DNA of 64,000 nucleotides, from positions 27,332 to 91,331 of the forward strand of contig NZ_JANBVH010000019.1 in the NCBI RefSeq assembly GCF_024273235.1. The letters are read 5' to 3'. The notes under the pieces were generated by a model. It was not told where the DNA came from. It searched no databases and was given only the letters and a program-made list of their open reading frames with translations. The position numbers and the translations under genes are program-made. Positions 52,589-62,656 of this stretch are shown here, one piece after another; positions within the stretch are counted from its first letter, which is position 1; every line of letters starts with the position of its first letter. Origin of the DNA: Sphingomonas faeni (GTDB lineage Bacteria; Pseudomonadota; Alphaproteobacteria; Sphingomonadales; Sphingomonadaceae).

Positions 52589-54007
52589 TCATTTCTGCAC
52601 CTGAACGACAGCGCCCGGCATCATCGGGTCGCCTGACGCAATGACGAGGTACCGGCGCATGTCGCCCTTCGCGTCGCTGACGATCTGGCGGAGCGGTCCG
52701 AGCGTGTTGACGAGCGCGCCGCCCGCCGGATTGGTCATGAACTTTGCCAGAGGCTGGATCACGCCGCCACCATCAGCGCGGGAAGATAGCCCAAGGACAT
52801 AGGGCATCTTTGGGCTGAGGCCCGCAACCGCCGCCTGCAGGATCTGGACCTGGCCCTGATCGAACAACGTGACCTGGCTGCGGCCAGTCCCGGCGAGGGT
52901 CAGCTGGATCTTCATGCCGGCCTGTGCGAGCGGTATCAGGTTTGCACGGCCTTCGCCTACTGGCACCGCGCCAGGAACATAGGCCACGCCTTGCGGCCCC
53001 TGACCGATCGGAATCGTCGCGATGACGGTGTTGCTGGCGGTGTCGATCGCCGCAACAGCGTCGGCGTTCTCCAGCCCGACATACATCCGCGTGCCGTCGC
53101 CCGACGGCCACAAGCCGTGCGGCAGCGCGCCGACCGGAATGCTTGCGACCTGCACGAAGTCGGTGGTGCGGAATACCTTGACGACGTTCTCGGTGCCGAC
53201 CGTCACATAGGCGAACTGGCCGGTCTTAGTGCGGGCGATGTTGACGTGGTTGGTGATCGCGCCGGTGTCGAACGTCTTCAGGATCGCGAACGGTGGCTTG
53301 GCATCGAACACCATGACCTTGCCGACGTCCTTCAGCGTCAACCAGACCTGCTTGCCGTCGGGCGTCGCGGCGATGTCGGGGCAGAACGGGCTCGCCTGCT
53401 TGACGCGACCGACGATCTTCTTCGAGGCGGTGTCGATCACCACGGTCTCTGGTGTGAAGCTCGAACAGACGTAACCGTATTTTCCGTTCGGCGAGAAAAT
53501 CGTCATGCCGGGGCCGTTGGGGACGGGGATGCGCGTGGTCGGCGCGAAGGTCTTGCCGTCGAGCACCTGGATATAATCCTCGCCGCGCACCGCGACCCAG
53601 ACTTCGCGACCGTCGGGGCGGAAAAACGCCTCATGCGGCGAGCGCCCGACATAGGTCGTGTGCTTCACGGCATTGGTCGCGGTATCGATGAACGTCACCG
53701 AGTTCGAACCGATCGAGATCGCCGCCAGCGTCTTACGATCGGGCGAGAAGCCCATGCCGTGGACAAGCAGCTGCCCCTTGTAGAGCGGGCTAAGGTTGGC
53801 GGGGGTCTGGTCGCCGAGCTTGATGACGCCGAGCAGCGTATTGGTTGACGGGTCGATCACCGACACGGTGTTGGAGAACTGGTCCGACGTGTAGAACCGG
53901 TCCTGCGCGCTGACAGGGATGTCGGGGGTCGCATTGGGCACTTGCTGGGCAAACGCAGGGCCTGAAAAGCACAAGGCGGCGCAGGCGGTTAGGGTGAAAC
54001 GCTTCAT
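52589..54007 (-). CDS. Secreted YVTN-type beta-propeller protein
   Basis: A 472-residue periplasmic protein with a signal peptide ending in GPAFAQ. It has repeated blades of the YVTN type, such as NTVSVIDPSTNTLLGVI, NSVTFIDTATNAVKH and NADAVAAIDTASNTVIATI, forming a seven-bladed propeller. A C-terminal extension of about 115 residues is separate. It shares an overlapping start with a DUF305 gene and resembles the propeller at 55132 in many blades. Role unknown; possibly a periplasmic scaffold or a metal-associated protein. Confidence 0.8.
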   Translation of the reverse strand: MKRFTLTACAALCFSGPAFAQQVPNATPDIPVSAQDRFYTSDQFSNTVSVIDPSTNTLLGVIKLGDQTPANLSPLYKGQLLVHGMGFSPDRKTLAAISIGSNSVTFIDTATNAVKHTTYVGRSPHEAFFRPDGREVWVAVRGEDYIQVLDGKTFAPTTRIPVPNGPGMTIFSPNGKYGYVCSSFTPETVVIDTASKKIVGRVKQASPFCPDIAATPDGKQVWLTLKDVGKVMVFDAKPPFAILKTFDTGAITNHVNIARTKTGQFAYVTVGTENVVKVFRTTDFVQVASIPVGALPHGLWPSGDGTRMYVGLENADAVAAIDTASNTVIATIPIGQGPQGVAYVPGAVPVGEGRANLIPLAQAGMKIQLTLAGTGRSQVTLFDQGQVQILQAAVAGLSPKMPYVLGLSSRADGGGVIQPLAKFMTNPAGGALVNTLGPLRQIVSDAKGDMRRYLVIASGDPMMPGAVVQVQK

Positions 54008-54384
54008 GGACGGTCTCCGTGATGGGGGTGACCAGTCGCGGTCGGTTCGGTGTGACGTGGCAACGCGCCGCCTTCGGATATGATGCCCTGCATCACCGCG
54101 ATTTCCTGACGCTGTTCGACGATGATCCCTTGCGCAAGCCGGCGCAGGCGTTCGTCCTTGCCGTAACGCAGCTCGATCTCAGCCATGTCGATCGCGCCTT
54201 GATGATGCGGGATCATCATCCTTGCGAAGTCGCGATCGGGATCGTTTGAATAGCCGGTCATCATCGCGCCGTGCATCCGCGTCATCGCCGCATCCATCGC
54301 GGACGCGAAGCCGTCCGTATGCGCGATAGCAGCGGTCGATACGGACAAGCCTATCGCCATCAGCAAGGTCGTGCGTGATCTCAT
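54004..54384 (-). CDS. DUF305 exported protein
   Basis: A 126-residue secreted DUF305 protein with a signal peptide ending near STAAIAHT, then the domain with ARMMIPHHQGAIDMAEIEL and the second helix block GIIVEQRQEIAVMQG. The tail is His-rich (HTEPTATGHPHHGDRP). It is upstream of and overlaps the YVTN propeller gene. This is the fourth DUF305 gene in the window. Copper or other metal binding is expected but not tested. Confidence 0.87.
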   Translation of the reverse strand: MRSRTTLLMAIGLSVSTAAIAHTDGFASAMDAAMTRMHGAMMTGYSNDPDRDFARMMIPHHQGAIDMAEIELRYGKDERLRRLAQGIIVEQRQEIAVMQGIISEGGALPRHTEPTATGHPHHGDRP

Positions 54385-54407
54385 CGTCCTGTCCCTAGTT
54401 TTCCTGT

Positions 54408-54887
54408 TTACGACACGCGAGCGATGATGCCGATAATCGTTGCTAGCACGGCCATGCAGGCCGGGAGAAAGAGCATCTGTATAGCCGCTTCGCGCCCTGT
54501 GATCGTGCCCGTCAGGATATCGACCGGGCCCTTGATGAACTCCGAGAACGAACGGAGGGGTTCGCCGGGGGCGGGAGTATCGCTGAGTACGATGCCGCCA
54601 GCAATCAGACCGAAATACAGGATCATGAAGACCGACACGACCGTCAGGACGAGCGCCGTAGCTGCATCACGTGCGAAGAAGGTCCAGAAAGTCAGCAACA
54701 TTGCTGCATACACGCCGACGAGCAAGCCCAACGTGGCAGGATGGACGCCGCGCGATGCGATGCCTGGAGCCGTCCTTTCCAGCTCGTCATAATTGCCTGC
54801 ATCCGGCACGATTGCGAGATGTCGACGTACAGGCTTAGCTGCAACGAGTGTCTCGGTAGCGAGATCGTAGATCGGCTGTGTTGCCAT
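54408..54887 (-). CDS. Hypothetical three-helix membrane protein
   Basis: A 159-residue protein with an unusual cytosolic N-terminus of about 50 residues and three membrane helices (LGLLVGVYAAMLLTFWTFF, ALVLTVVSVFMILYFGLIAGG, AIQMLFLPACMAVLATIIGI). I do not recognise the family. It is first of a leftward set with the DUF305 and YVTN genes, 23 bases apart. Its role may be in the same envelope process. Confidence 0.65.
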   Translation of the reverse strand: MATQPIYDLATETLVAAKPVRRHLAIVPDAGNYDELERTAPGIASRGVHPATLGLLVGVYAAMLLTFWTFFARDAATALVLTVVSVFMILYFGLIAGGIVLSDTPAPGEPLRSFSEFIKGPVDILTGTITGREAAIQMLFLPACMAVLATIIGIIARVS

Positions 54888-55131
54888 GAGGAAGTCTCCG
54901 CGCGTCTCGATGAATGCCGAGCGTGACAGGATAGATGATTGCGGCGGGGCGGTCGGTCCAACGCATAACCACGGTCATTCCAATCATTTAACAAGAACGG
55001 TTGCAGACCTATGATCGCGTTTTCGTATTGAAATCATCGCGACCATGCGTTGGACGCGAGGGACATATCGGTCGATCTAGCGGCATCGGATCGGCACGAT
55101 CACCCGCCGGGTCCGTGATAAGGATCAAACG

Positions 55132-56301
55132 ATGAAAGCTGCGATCGTTCTGGTTGCCGCGATGTTGGCCTCCGTAGCGCCAGTCCCGGCAATCGCTCAG
55201 GCCTATTGGGCTGCACCTGCGGCGGACGACTTTGCCTACGATATCAAGGCGGTTCAGGCACCGTGGTCGAAGGCTGATATCGACCTCAGCCATCATGACC
55301 GGATCTATGTGTCTGACCCTACATCGACGAAGATCGTTGTCATCGATCCTGCAGCGGGCAACGAACTGGGACGGATCGACCTCGCCAAAAGCGCGATAGC
55401 TGAGCCCAGCTTTTCCAGCCTCAAAGTCCAGCACCTGGCTGCAACGCGTGACGGGCGGACCCTGGCGGTATCGGCATTAGCGCAGCACAGTGTGACGCTC
55501 GTAGATCTGGCCACGAACACGGAACGAGGCCGGACCGTGTTCCAGACGTCGCCTACTGCCGTCGCGTTTACGCCCAATGGGCACGAACTCTGGGTTTCGC
55601 TCGGCGATGAACATGCCATCGCGGTCGTGGATCCTAAGACCGCGCGGGAGATCACCCGCGTACCAGCAAGTGGCGGAGCGGGCGCGACCATCCTGTCGCC
55701 AAACGGACGCTATGCCTTTGTATCGCTTACTGAAAGGCCGTCCATCCTGGTTGTCGACGTCGAGCATCGGCGCGTCGTCGGACACGTTGCCAGCAACGGT
55801 GCAGGTGCGGGAGCAATCGCGGTCTCGCCAGATGGCAAACAGATCTGGGCAACACGCCGCGAGAGCGGCACGACCACGGTCTTTGCTGCCAAACCGCCGT
55901 TTGCGGTACGCGAAGTGATAAACACTGGTCCAGCAACGGGCGCGGTCAACTTCGCCCAGCGCGCAGACGATTCCTTTGCCTATGTCAGCGTTGGCGGCGA
56001 TCAACCTGCAATCAAGGTCTATAGAACCGACAGCCTGGAGGCTGTGGCAACCGTCCCGCTACAAGCGGCTCCGAGTGCGGTTTGGCCGTCGGGCGATGGT
56101 ACGAGGATCTATGCCAGCCTGGCCGGAACCAACAAGGTCGCTGGGATCGACACGCTGACGTACACCACCGTGTCGACGATCCCGATCAGTACGGATGCGC
56201 AAAGCCTGATCTACGTTCCTGGTGCCGTAAGATCAGGAAAAGGTCGCGCCAATCTGGTGCCATCCGGGCGCGATGCGGCGCTTGCCCTGGCGGCGCGTTG
56301 A
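55132..56301 (+). CDS. Secreted YVTN-type beta-propeller protein
   Basis: A 389-residue periplasmic protein with a signal peptide ending in AIAQA, then blades such as [32 protein letters not shown] and [17 protein letters not shown]. It is related to the propeller at 52589 but lacks the C-terminal extension. It lies divergent to the DUF305-YVTN-membrane set and 46 bases before malate dehydrogenase. The function is unknown; the pair of propellers facing away from one promoter region is notable. Confidence 0.82.
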   Translation: MKAAIVLVAAMLASVAPVPAIAQAYWAAPAADDFAYDIKAVQAPWSKADIDLSHHDRIYVSDPTSTKIVVIDPAAGNELGRIDLAKSAIAEPSFSSLKVQHLAATRDGRTLAVSALAQHSVTLVDLATNTERGRTVFQTSPTAVAFTPNGHELWVSLGDEHAIAVVDPKTAREITRVPASGGAGATILSPNGRYAFVSLTERPSILVVDVEHRRVVGHVASNGAGAGAIAVSPDGKQIWATRRESGTTTVFAAKPPFAVREVINTGPATGAVNFAQRADDSFAYVSVGGDQPAIKVYRTDSLEAVATVPLQAAPSAVWPSGDGTRIYASLAGTNKVAGIDTLTYTTVSTIPISTDAQSLIYVPGAVRSGKGRANLVPSGRDAALALAAR

Positions 56302-56347
56302 TCAGTCTCACACCGTCTGTAATCTTCCAACGAAAGCCCTTTCCAAA

Positions 56348-57331
56348 ATGACCAAGCCCCCCGTCAGGATCGCGATCAGCGGTGCCGCAGGACAAATTTG
56401 CTATTCGCTGCTCTTCCGGGTCGCGCAGGGTGACGTGTTCGGACCGGAGCAGCCCGTTATCCTTCAACTGCTCGACGTGCCGCAGGCGCTGGACGCAGTA
56501 CGCGGAGTGGTCATGGAACTGGAGGATTGCGCGTTTCCGCTGCTGGCAGATGTGATCATTACTGATGATCCGATGGTGGCTTTCAAGGACATCGATGCGG
56601 CCATGCTAGTCGGGTCTCGTCCCCGCTCAAAGGGCATGGAGCGCCGTGATTTGCTCGCTGCCAACGCAGCGATCTTCAAGACGCAGGGCGTAGCGCTGGA
56701 CGCAGTGGCCAAACGCGACGCCAAGATCCTGGTCGTCGGCAATCCCGCCAATACAAATGCCTGGATCCTTGCGCAAAGCGCACCGGGTTTCCCTGCCGAA
56801 AACATCACGTCGATGATCCGCCTTGATCACAACCGCGCGCAGGGACAGCTTGCCGCCAAGGCGGGTGTCGGTGTCGATGCGATTACAAAGCTCGTCGTCT
56901 GGGGAAACCATTCGCCGACGATGTTTGCCGACTGGGGGAATGCCGAACTCGACGGCCAAAAGCTCGCCGACCGTATCGGAGACGAGCCTTGGTACCGCGA
57001 AGCGTTGATCCCCACCGTTGCGCAGCGCGGAACCGCGATCATCGAAGCACGGGGTGCGTCCTCGGCCGCGTCGGCCGCAAATGCAGCGATCGACCATCTG
57101 CGCGACTGGGTGCACGGGGCAGGCGATAATTGGGTGTCGATGGGCGTGGTGTCAGATGGCTCCTACGGTATCCCGCAAGGGCTGGTGTGCGGCGTGCCGG
57201 TGCACTGCGAGCGCGGTGGCTATGCGCGTATCGAGGGGCTAACCCTCGATCCATTCCAGCGAACGATGCTCGATCGCACGATTGCCGAACTGGTCGATGA
57301 ACGTGAGGCGGTCATCGATATTCTGAAATGA
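56348..57331 (+). CDS. mdh: Malate dehydrogenase
   Basis: A 327-residue NAD-dependent malate dehydrogenase of the type common in Bacteroidetes and many proteobacteria. It has the nucleotide-binding [19 protein letters not shown], an active-site-loop region with [14 protein letters not shown], the catalytic-type segment [12 protein letters not shown], and [17 protein letters not shown] with the proton-accepting His. It interconverts malate and oxaloacetate. It follows the propeller by 46 bases. A metabolic enzyme in this position may be an accessory copy. Confidence 0.92.
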   Translation: MTKPPVRIAISGAAGQICYSLLFRVAQGDVFGPEQPVILQLLDVPQALDAVRGVVMELEDCAFPLLADVIITDDPMVAFKDIDAAMLVGSRPRSKGMERRDLLAANAAIFKTQGVALDAVAKRDAKILVVGNPANTNAWILAQSAPGFPAENITSMIRLDHNRAQGQLAAKAGVGVDAITKLVVWGNHSPTMFADWGNAELDGQKLADRIGDEPWYREALIPTVAQRGTAIIEARGASSAASAANAAIDHLRDWVHGAGDNWVSMGVVSDGSYGIPQGLVCGVPVHCERGGYARIEGLTLDPFQRTMLDRTIAELVDEREAVIDILK

Positions 57332-57381
57332 CCAATCGGCATACCTGATTGGAACGACCATAATCTTTGGTTGGTGCGATT

Positions 57382-57415
57382 GATCTCCTTTCCCTATCAT
57401 TAGGGCAAGGAGATC
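57382..57415 (+). promoter_or_regulatory. Stem-loop covering the LysR ribosome binding site
   Basis: GATCTCCTT (57382-57390), T, CCCTA, TCAT, TAGGG, C, AAGGAGATC (57407-57415) fold into a long hairpin with one T/C mismatch. The AAGGAG inside is the ribosome binding site of the ATG at 57420. Folding would hide it, so translation may be controlled. Confidence 0.65.
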
Positions 57416-57419
57416 GGGC

Positions 57420-58292
57420 ATGACCCTCGAACAACTCAGGATTTTCGTCGGTGTCGCGGAGCGCGAGCACATGACGCGCGCTGCCGAAGCGCTCAATGTG
57501 ACGCAGTCGGCCGCAAGCGCTGCCATCGCCGCGCTGGAAGCCCGCCACGGCGTGCCGCTATTCCACCGGGTCGGCCGCGGGATCGAACTGTCCGAAGCGG
57601 GCCGCATGTTCCTGGTCGACGCACGCGCAGTGCTTGGCCGTGCCGCCAGCGCGGAACTTGCACTGGCCGAATATGCAGGACTGGAGCGCGGCACTCTGCG
57701 GCTAGTCGCAAGCCAGACGATCGCGGGCTATTGGCTGCCCCGCCAGCTGGCCGCGTTCCATGCGCGCTACCCCGCGATCTCAATCGAACTGGCGATCGAC
57801 AACACGGAAGGGGCCGCGGCGCGCGTGCTCGACGGTGCGGTCGAGCTCGGCTTCGTCGAGGGTGTGATCGACGAGCCCGCGCTCGCGCATTGGACGGTCG
57901 CGAACGACCGCATGGTGCTGGTTAGCAACCGCGCTGCCGACACGATTGACGAGGACTGGATCCGCGCCGCGCGCTGGATCGTCCGCGAGCAGGGATCGGG
58001 CACGCGCTCGTCGTTCGAGGAGGTGTTGCGCCAGCGCGGCGTCGATCCGTCGGACCTCACCACCGCGCTGACCCTGCCGTCGAACGAGGCGGTGCGTAGC
58101 GCGGTCGAGGCCGGCGCAGGCGTCGCGGTCCTGTCGCAGCATGTCGTCGCACCTGCAATCGCGGCCGGAACGTTGCACGATCTGCCGCTCGGTCTGCCGC
58201 GGCGTCCGTTCTACGCGCTGCGGCATAAAGAGCGCTATCGTACCCGGGCGGCCGACGCGCTGACCGATCTCATCAAGGAGACTGGCAAGTGA
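57420..58292 (+). CDS. LysR family transcriptional regulator
   Basis: A 290-residue LysR regulator. The N-terminal helix-turn-helix (MTLEQLRIFVGVAEREHMTR, SAASAAIAALEARHGVPLF) is followed by an effector-binding domain. It lies at the head of a transcript with the TDT exporter and sorAB, so it probably senses a sulfur oxyanion or a precursor, like CysB/Cbl-type regulators; that is inferred from the neighbours. The gene has a ribosome binding site inside a hairpin. The stop overlaps the TDT start. Confidence 0.9.
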   Translation: MTLEQLRIFVGVAEREHMTRAAEALNVTQSAASAAIAALEARHGVPLFHRVGRGIELSEAGRMFLVDARAVLGRAASAELALAEYAGLERGTLRLVASQTIAGYWLPRQLAAFHARYPAISIELAIDNTEGAAARVLDGAVELGFVEGVIDEPALAHWTVANDRMVLVSNRAADTIDEDWIRAARWIVREQGSGTRSSFEEVLRQRGVDPSDLTTALTLPSNEAVRSAVEAGAGVAVLSQHVVAPAIAAGTLHDLPLGLPRRPFYALRHKERYRTRAADALTDLIKETGK

Positions 58293-59440
58293 CCGCCGAT
58301 CTGAAACCCGTTCTTGATGGCCTGAAGCCGCTCAGCCGGCTCGACTCACCGCGCGAGATGATCCGGCAGTTCACCCCCAACTGGTTCGCCGCGACCATGG
58401 GCACCGGTATCCTGGCGCTCGCCCTGCCGCAGGTGCCGGGCGTAGGCACGTCGCTGCACCCGGTCGGCGAGGTGTTGTGGTATTTCAACATCGCGCTCTT
58501 CACGCTGTTCGCCGGGCTCTACACCGCGCGCTGGACGATTTTCGGGCACGAGGCGCGGCGGATCTTCGGGCACAACACCGTATCGATGTTCATCGGTACG
58601 ATCCCGATGGGCCTCGCGACGATCATCAACGGGTTCCTGGCGTTCGGCCTGCCGCGGTTCGGCGCCGGCGTGATCCCGATCGCCGAGACATTGTGGTGGA
58701 TCGACGTCGCGATGTCGCTCGCCTGCGGTGTAGCGATCCCGTATCTGATGTTCACACGGCACCAGCACAGTCTCGATGCGATGACCGCAGTCTGGCTGCT
58801 GCCGGTGGTCGCAGCCGAGGTCGCAGGCGCGAGCGGAGGCCTGCTCGCACCGCATCTGGCGGACGCCCATCATCAGTTCGTGGTGCTGGCGACCTCCTAT
58901 GTCCTGTGGGCCTATTCGGTGCCGGTCGCGTTCGGCATTCTCGCGATCCTGATCCTGCGGATGGCGCTCCACAAGCTGCCGCACGAGAGCATGGCCGCCT
59001 CGAGCTGGCTCGCGCTCGGTCCGATCGGCACCGGCGCGCTCGGGATGCTGGTGCTCGGTAGCGACGCGCCCGCGATCCTCGCCGCCAACGGGCTTGGCTC
59101 GATCGGCGCAGTGGCGCAAGGAATCGGCACGATCGCCGGGCTGTTGCTCTGGGGCTTCGGCCTGTGGTGGCTGGCGCTCGCGACGCTGATCACGATCCGC
59201 TACTGGCGCGCGGGTATCCCGTTCAACCTCGGCTGGTGGGGCTACACCTTCCCGCTCGGCGTCTACACGGTCGCCACCTTCAAGCTCGGCACGACGCTCC
59301 AGCTCGGCTTTTTCGGGATCGTCGGCACCGTCCTCACGGTGGCGCTCGCAGCGATGTGGCTACTGGTCGGGGCCAAGACGGTCGCAGGTGGCTGGCGCGG
59401 CAACCTGTTCGTGTCGCCCTGCATCGCCCAAGCCAATTAA
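58289..59440 (+). CDS. TDT-family transporter, probable sulfite exporter
   Basis: A 383-residue membrane protein of about ten helices, in the tellurite-resistance/dicarboxylate (TDT) family. The first block PNWFAATMGTGILALAL and the later FNLGWWGYTFPLGVYTVAT are family-specific. Members include TehA, SSU1 and bacterial sulfite exporters. Since SorAB sulfite oxidation follows, sulfite export is the best reading. The GTG start has AAGGAG upstream and overlaps LysR. Confidence 0.88.
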   Translation: MTADLKPVLDGLKPLSRLDSPREMIRQFTPNWFAATMGTGILALALPQVPGVGTSLHPVGEVLWYFNIALFTLFAGLYTARWTIFGHEARRIFGHNTVSMFIGTIPMGLATIINGFLAFGLPRFGAGVIPIAETLWWIDVAMSLACGVAIPYLMFTRHQHSLDAMTAVWLLPVVAAEVAGASGGLLAPHLADAHHQFVVLATSYVLWAYSVPVAFGILAILILRMALHKLPHESMAASSWLALGPIGTGALGMLVLGSDAPAILAANGLGSIGAVAQGIGTIAGLLLWGFGLWWLALATLITIRYWRAGIPFNLGWWGYTFPLGVYTVATFKLGTTLQLGFFGIVGTVLTVALAAMWLLVGAKTVAGGWRGNLFVSPCIAQAN

Positions 59441-59546
59441 AGGGCCGAACTGATCGTCCTGCCGGATCGAACCGGCGCATCTGATCGACCCGTACCGGGC
59501 AGACCGGCGGACAGGTCGCGCATACAGATCATGAGATAACGGGAGA

Positions 59547-60791
59547 ATGCTGGTGGACAGCCTGGATACGAAACTGGCGCAGGCGACGAACCGCCGTCGC
59601 TTTCTTGCAGAGGCCGCGATCGGCAGCGGCGCGCTGATCGCCGCACCCGCGCTGGCGCAGAGCATGGTCGACCTGCATCTGCCGGGTGGCCCATCGGAAC
59701 GGCCGATGACCAGTGCGTTCCCCGGCAAGGGCAGCATGATCCTCCAGCGGATCCACCCGCCGCTGCTGGAAACGCCGATGAGCGTGTTCAATGGCGACGT
59801 CTTCACGCCGAACGACCAGTTCTTCGTCCGCTGGCACTGGGCCGACATCCCGACCGCGATCGATGTCGAGGCATTCCGGATCAAGGTGCACGGCGCGGTC
59901 ACGCGGCCGCTGTCGATCTCGCTCGCGCAACTGCTGAAGCTGCCGCGCGTCGAGCTGGCGGCGATCAACCAATGCTCGGGTAATTCGCGTGCGCTGTTCC
60001 AGCCGCCCGTCGCGGGCGCGCAGTGGCGTCACGGGGCGATGGGCAACGCCAAATGGCTCGGCGTTCGCTTACGCGACGTGCTCGACATCGCCGGCGTGAA
60101 GCCGGGCGCGGTCGCGGTACGGTTCGGTGCGCTCGACCAGCCGGTGGTCACGGGCGCACCGGATTTCGCCAAGTCGCTGTCGATCGACCACGCACGCGAC
60201 GGCGAAGTGATGCTGGCGTTCGGAATGAACGGCGAGCAGATGCCGCTCCTCAATGGCTTCCCGGTCCGGCTGATCGTACCCGGCTGGTATTCGACCTATT
60301 GGGTCAAGATGCTGAACGACATCGAGGTGCTCGCCGCACCCGACGACGGTTACTGGATGGCCAAGGCTTACAAAATCCCTGACACTCCAGGCGCGAACGT
60401 GCGGCCGGGCCAGAAGGATTTCCCGGCCGTTCCGATCAACAAGATGATCCCGCGCAGTTGGGTCACGAGCCTCGACGAAGGGCAGGCGATCGCGTTCGAC
60501 CGCTCGATCCCGCTGGGCGGCATTGCGATGGGGGGCGATTGCGGCGTCGCCAAGGTCGATGTGTCGACCGACAACGGCAAGACCTGGTACAAGACGACGC
60601 TCGGCCCCGATCACGGCAAATACAGTTTCCGCCGCTGGGATGCGCAGGTTCCGCTCACCCATGCGGGCCCGACCAGGCTGATGTCGCGCTGCTGGAACAC
60701 CGCCGGCCTCGCGCAGCCGATGATGCCGATCTGGAACCCGGGCGGTTTCATGCGCGGCAACATCGAAACCACCAACATCGTCGTCGGCTGA
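59547..60791 (+). CDS. sorA: Sulfite dehydrogenase molybdenum subunit SorA
   Basis: A 414-residue Tat-exported molybdenum enzyme (signal NRRRFLAEAAIGSGALIAAP) of the sulfite oxidase family. The catalytic Cys that binds Mo is in AAINQCSGNSRALF, and the dimer domain follows with SRCWNTAGLAQP. It oxidises sulfite to sulfate in the periplasm and gives electrons to the next gene product, SorB. The ATG at 59547 sits very close to GGGAG; the GTG two codons later is equally possible. Confidence 0.92.
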   Translation: MLVDSLDTKLAQATNRRRFLAEAAIGSGALIAAPALAQSMVDLHLPGGPSERPMTSAFPGKGSMILQRIHPPLLETPMSVFNGDVFTPNDQFFVRWHWADIPTAIDVEAFRIKVHGAVTRPLSISLAQLLKLPRVELAAINQCSGNSRALFQPPVAGAQWRHGAMGNAKWLGVRLRDVLDIAGVKPGAVAVRFGALDQPVVTGAPDFAKSLSIDHARDGEVMLAFGMNGEQMPLLNGFPVRLIVPGWYSTYWVKMLNDIEVLAAPDDGYWMAKAYKIPDTPGANVRPGQKDFPAVPINKMIPRSWVTSLDEGQAIAFDRSIPLGGIAMGGDCGVAKVDVSTDNGKTWYKTTLGPDHGKYSFRRWDAQVPLTHAGPTRLMSRCWNTAGLAQPMMPIWNPGGFMRGNIETTNIVVG

Positions 60792-60803
60792 GGAGCAACG
60801 CCT

Positions 60804-61280
60804 GTGAAAACGCCTTCCATCGGCACGCTGTCGTTCGGGTTCGTCGGCGCGACCGTCGTTCTGCTGCTTGCGATCGGTTCCCCGAACAGCCGTGTCGCCC
60901 CGACGCCTGCCGCCCCGACCGCGCCACCACCGCCTAGCGTCTCGGCCCGCGGTTTCTCACTGGCGTCCACCTCGATCGATCTCCCGACCGACGAAGGTCA
61001 ATATCCCGCCGGCCCGCATGCCGACGTCATCAATGCCAACTGCACGTCGTGTCATTCGGCGAGCATGGCGCTCAACCAGCCACCACTCTCCGCCGACCAG
61101 TGGACCGCGGAGGTCACCAAGATGCGGGAGGTCTACAAGGCGCCCGTCGCCGCAGCCGATGTGCCGGCGATCGTTGCCTATCTGACCGCCATGAGCACAA
61201 AGCAGCCGGGCGCCGCGAAGGGCAAGGCACAGGACCCCGATCCGAAGGCTGCGCCCGACGTATCGGGGGGATCAGGCTAG
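60804..61280 (+). CDS. sorB: Sulfite dehydrogenase cytochrome c subunit SorB
   Basis: A 158-residue exported protein with a signal or anchor (LSFGFVGATVVLLLAIGSP), a Pro/Ala linker and one class I haem c site CTSCHS, followed by QPPLSADQWTAEVTKMREVY and a region AAADVPAIVAYL with typical cytochrome c helix pattern. It takes electrons from SorA. The start is GTG with GAGGAG upstream, 12 bases after sorA. The Lys/Pro-rich tail is probably disordered. Confidence 0.9.
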   Translation: MKTPSIGTLSFGFVGATVVLLLAIGSPNSRVAPTPAAPTAPPPPSVSARGFSLASTSIDLPTDEGQYPAGPHADVINANCTSCHSASMALNQPPLSADQWTAEVTKMREVYKAPVAAADVPAIVAYLTAMSTKQPGAAKGKAQDPDPKAAPDVSGGSG

Positions 61281-61290
61281 GCCCATCAAC

Positions 61291-62655
61291 TCACGGCACG
61301 CGGTTCTGCGCGCGAAGTGCTGTGCAGCGTGTACGTGTCTCGCGCAGTGTTGCATTGGGGGCAAGGCCGTTCGCGGGCACCTTGGGTATCGCAACGCGCT
61401 GCGACAGGTAGATGCCGTTGTGGCCCGAGCAGAGATAGGCCACGAAACAGGCGACGGCGATCGGCACCGCATAGCCGGCGCCGAACAGTTCGATTCCCAT
61501 GAAGGTGCAGGCGAGCGGGGTATTGGCGGCCCCGGCAAAGACCGCGACAAAGCCGATCGCGGCGAACAGGCCCGTCGGCACGCCCAAGAAAGGCGCCAGC
61601 GCGTTACCGAGCGCTGCGCCGATGAAGAACAACGGCGTGACTTCACCGCCTTTGAAACCCGCGCCGAGCGTAACGACGGTAAACAGGAGCTTGATCGCCC
61701 AACTCCACGGATGCGTGTCCGGTCCGAAGAAGCTGGCGATGGTAAGGCTGTCGGGCCTCGCTGCCAGGACACCCAGGCCCAGATAGTCGCGCGTGCCGAA
61801 CAAGAAGACGAGCGCGATAACGAAGACCCCGCCGATCACTGGACGTAGCGGACCATAGGGAACAATCCGCTTGAGCCATCCCCCGACCAGGTGGTTGGCT
61901 TCGGCGAAGGCCAGACCAACCAGTCCGAATATGATCCCCGCAACACCTGCCTTCGTCACGAGCAGCGCATCGACCGGTATCGACGCGCCGATCGGGTAGA
62001 CACCGTGATGGATACCCCAGGCGAGGCACGTCCAATCTCCGACCAGCGCCGCAACGAGGCAAGGCACTAGCGCGGAGTATTCGACGCGGCCGATCGCCAG
62101 CACTTCGAGCGCGAAGACCGCGCCTGCGATCGGCGTGCCGAAGACCGCGCCGAACCCGGCTGCGATACCCGTCATCAACAGGATGCGCGTGCCGCCCGCA
62201 TCGAGGCGGAGCGCGCGGCCGAAACCGCTGGCAAGGCTTCCGCCCAATTGGACGGCGGTGCCCTCACGTCCGGCCGAGCCACCGAAAAGATGCGTCACCA
62301 CTGTGCCGAAGAAGATGAGCGGCGCCATCCGCAGAGGCACCCCGCCACCAGGCTCGTGGATCTGCTCCACGATCAGGTTGTTGCCGCCCTCCACCGAGCG
62401 CCCGATGAGATGGTACAGTAATCCGACAACGAACCCGCCCACCGGCAGCAGATAGAGCAGCCAAGGCGACGCAAACCGCAGTCGCGTAACGGTATCGAGA
62501 CTCAGCAGGAACGCCGCACATAGCGTCCCGACGAGTGCCGCCATGGGCAGCAAGATCAGCGCCCAGCGCAGGACAGAGATCGCATGGTCGTGACGATCGC
62601 GCATGAATGCCGCGACGTTCAGCGTGCCGACGAGATTGCGAAAGGTAGCGCGCAC
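61291..62655 (-). CDS. CLC-family antiporter, likely fluoride/proton (CLC-F)
   Basis: A 454-residue CLC membrane protein. The gating Glu is in [15 protein letters not shown] and the later family motif is [18 protein letters not shown]. In place of the chloride motif GSGIP there is [14 protein letters not shown], a difference typical of the CLC-F fluoride branch. An upstream leader with a fluoride-riboswitch-like fold strongly supports fluoride as the substrate. The GTG start has a perfect AAGGAGG ribosome binding site. The gene converges with sorAB. Confidence 0.88.
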   Translation of the reverse strand: MRATFRNLVGTLNVAAFMRDRHDHAISVLRWALILLPMAALVGTLCAAFLLSLDTVTRLRFASPWLLYLLPVGGFVVGLLYHLIGRSVEGGNNLIVEQIHEPGGGVPLRMAPLIFFGTVVTHLFGGSAGREGTAVQLGGSLASGFGRALRLDAGGTRILLMTGIAAGFGAVFGTPIAGAVFALEVLAIGRVEYSALVPCLVAALVGDWTCLAWGIHHGVYPIGASIPVDALLVTKAGVAGIIFGLVGLAFAEANHLVGGWLKRIVPYGPLRPVIGGVFVIALVFLFGTRDYLGLGVLAARPDSLTIASFFGPDTHPWSWAIKLLFTVVTLGAGFKGGEVTPLFFIGAALGNALAPFLGVPTGLFAAIGFVAVFAGAANTPLACTFMGIELFGAGYAVPIAVACFVAYLCSGHNGIYLSQRVAIPKVPANGLAPNATLRETRTRCTALRAQNRVP

Positions 62656-62656
62656 A

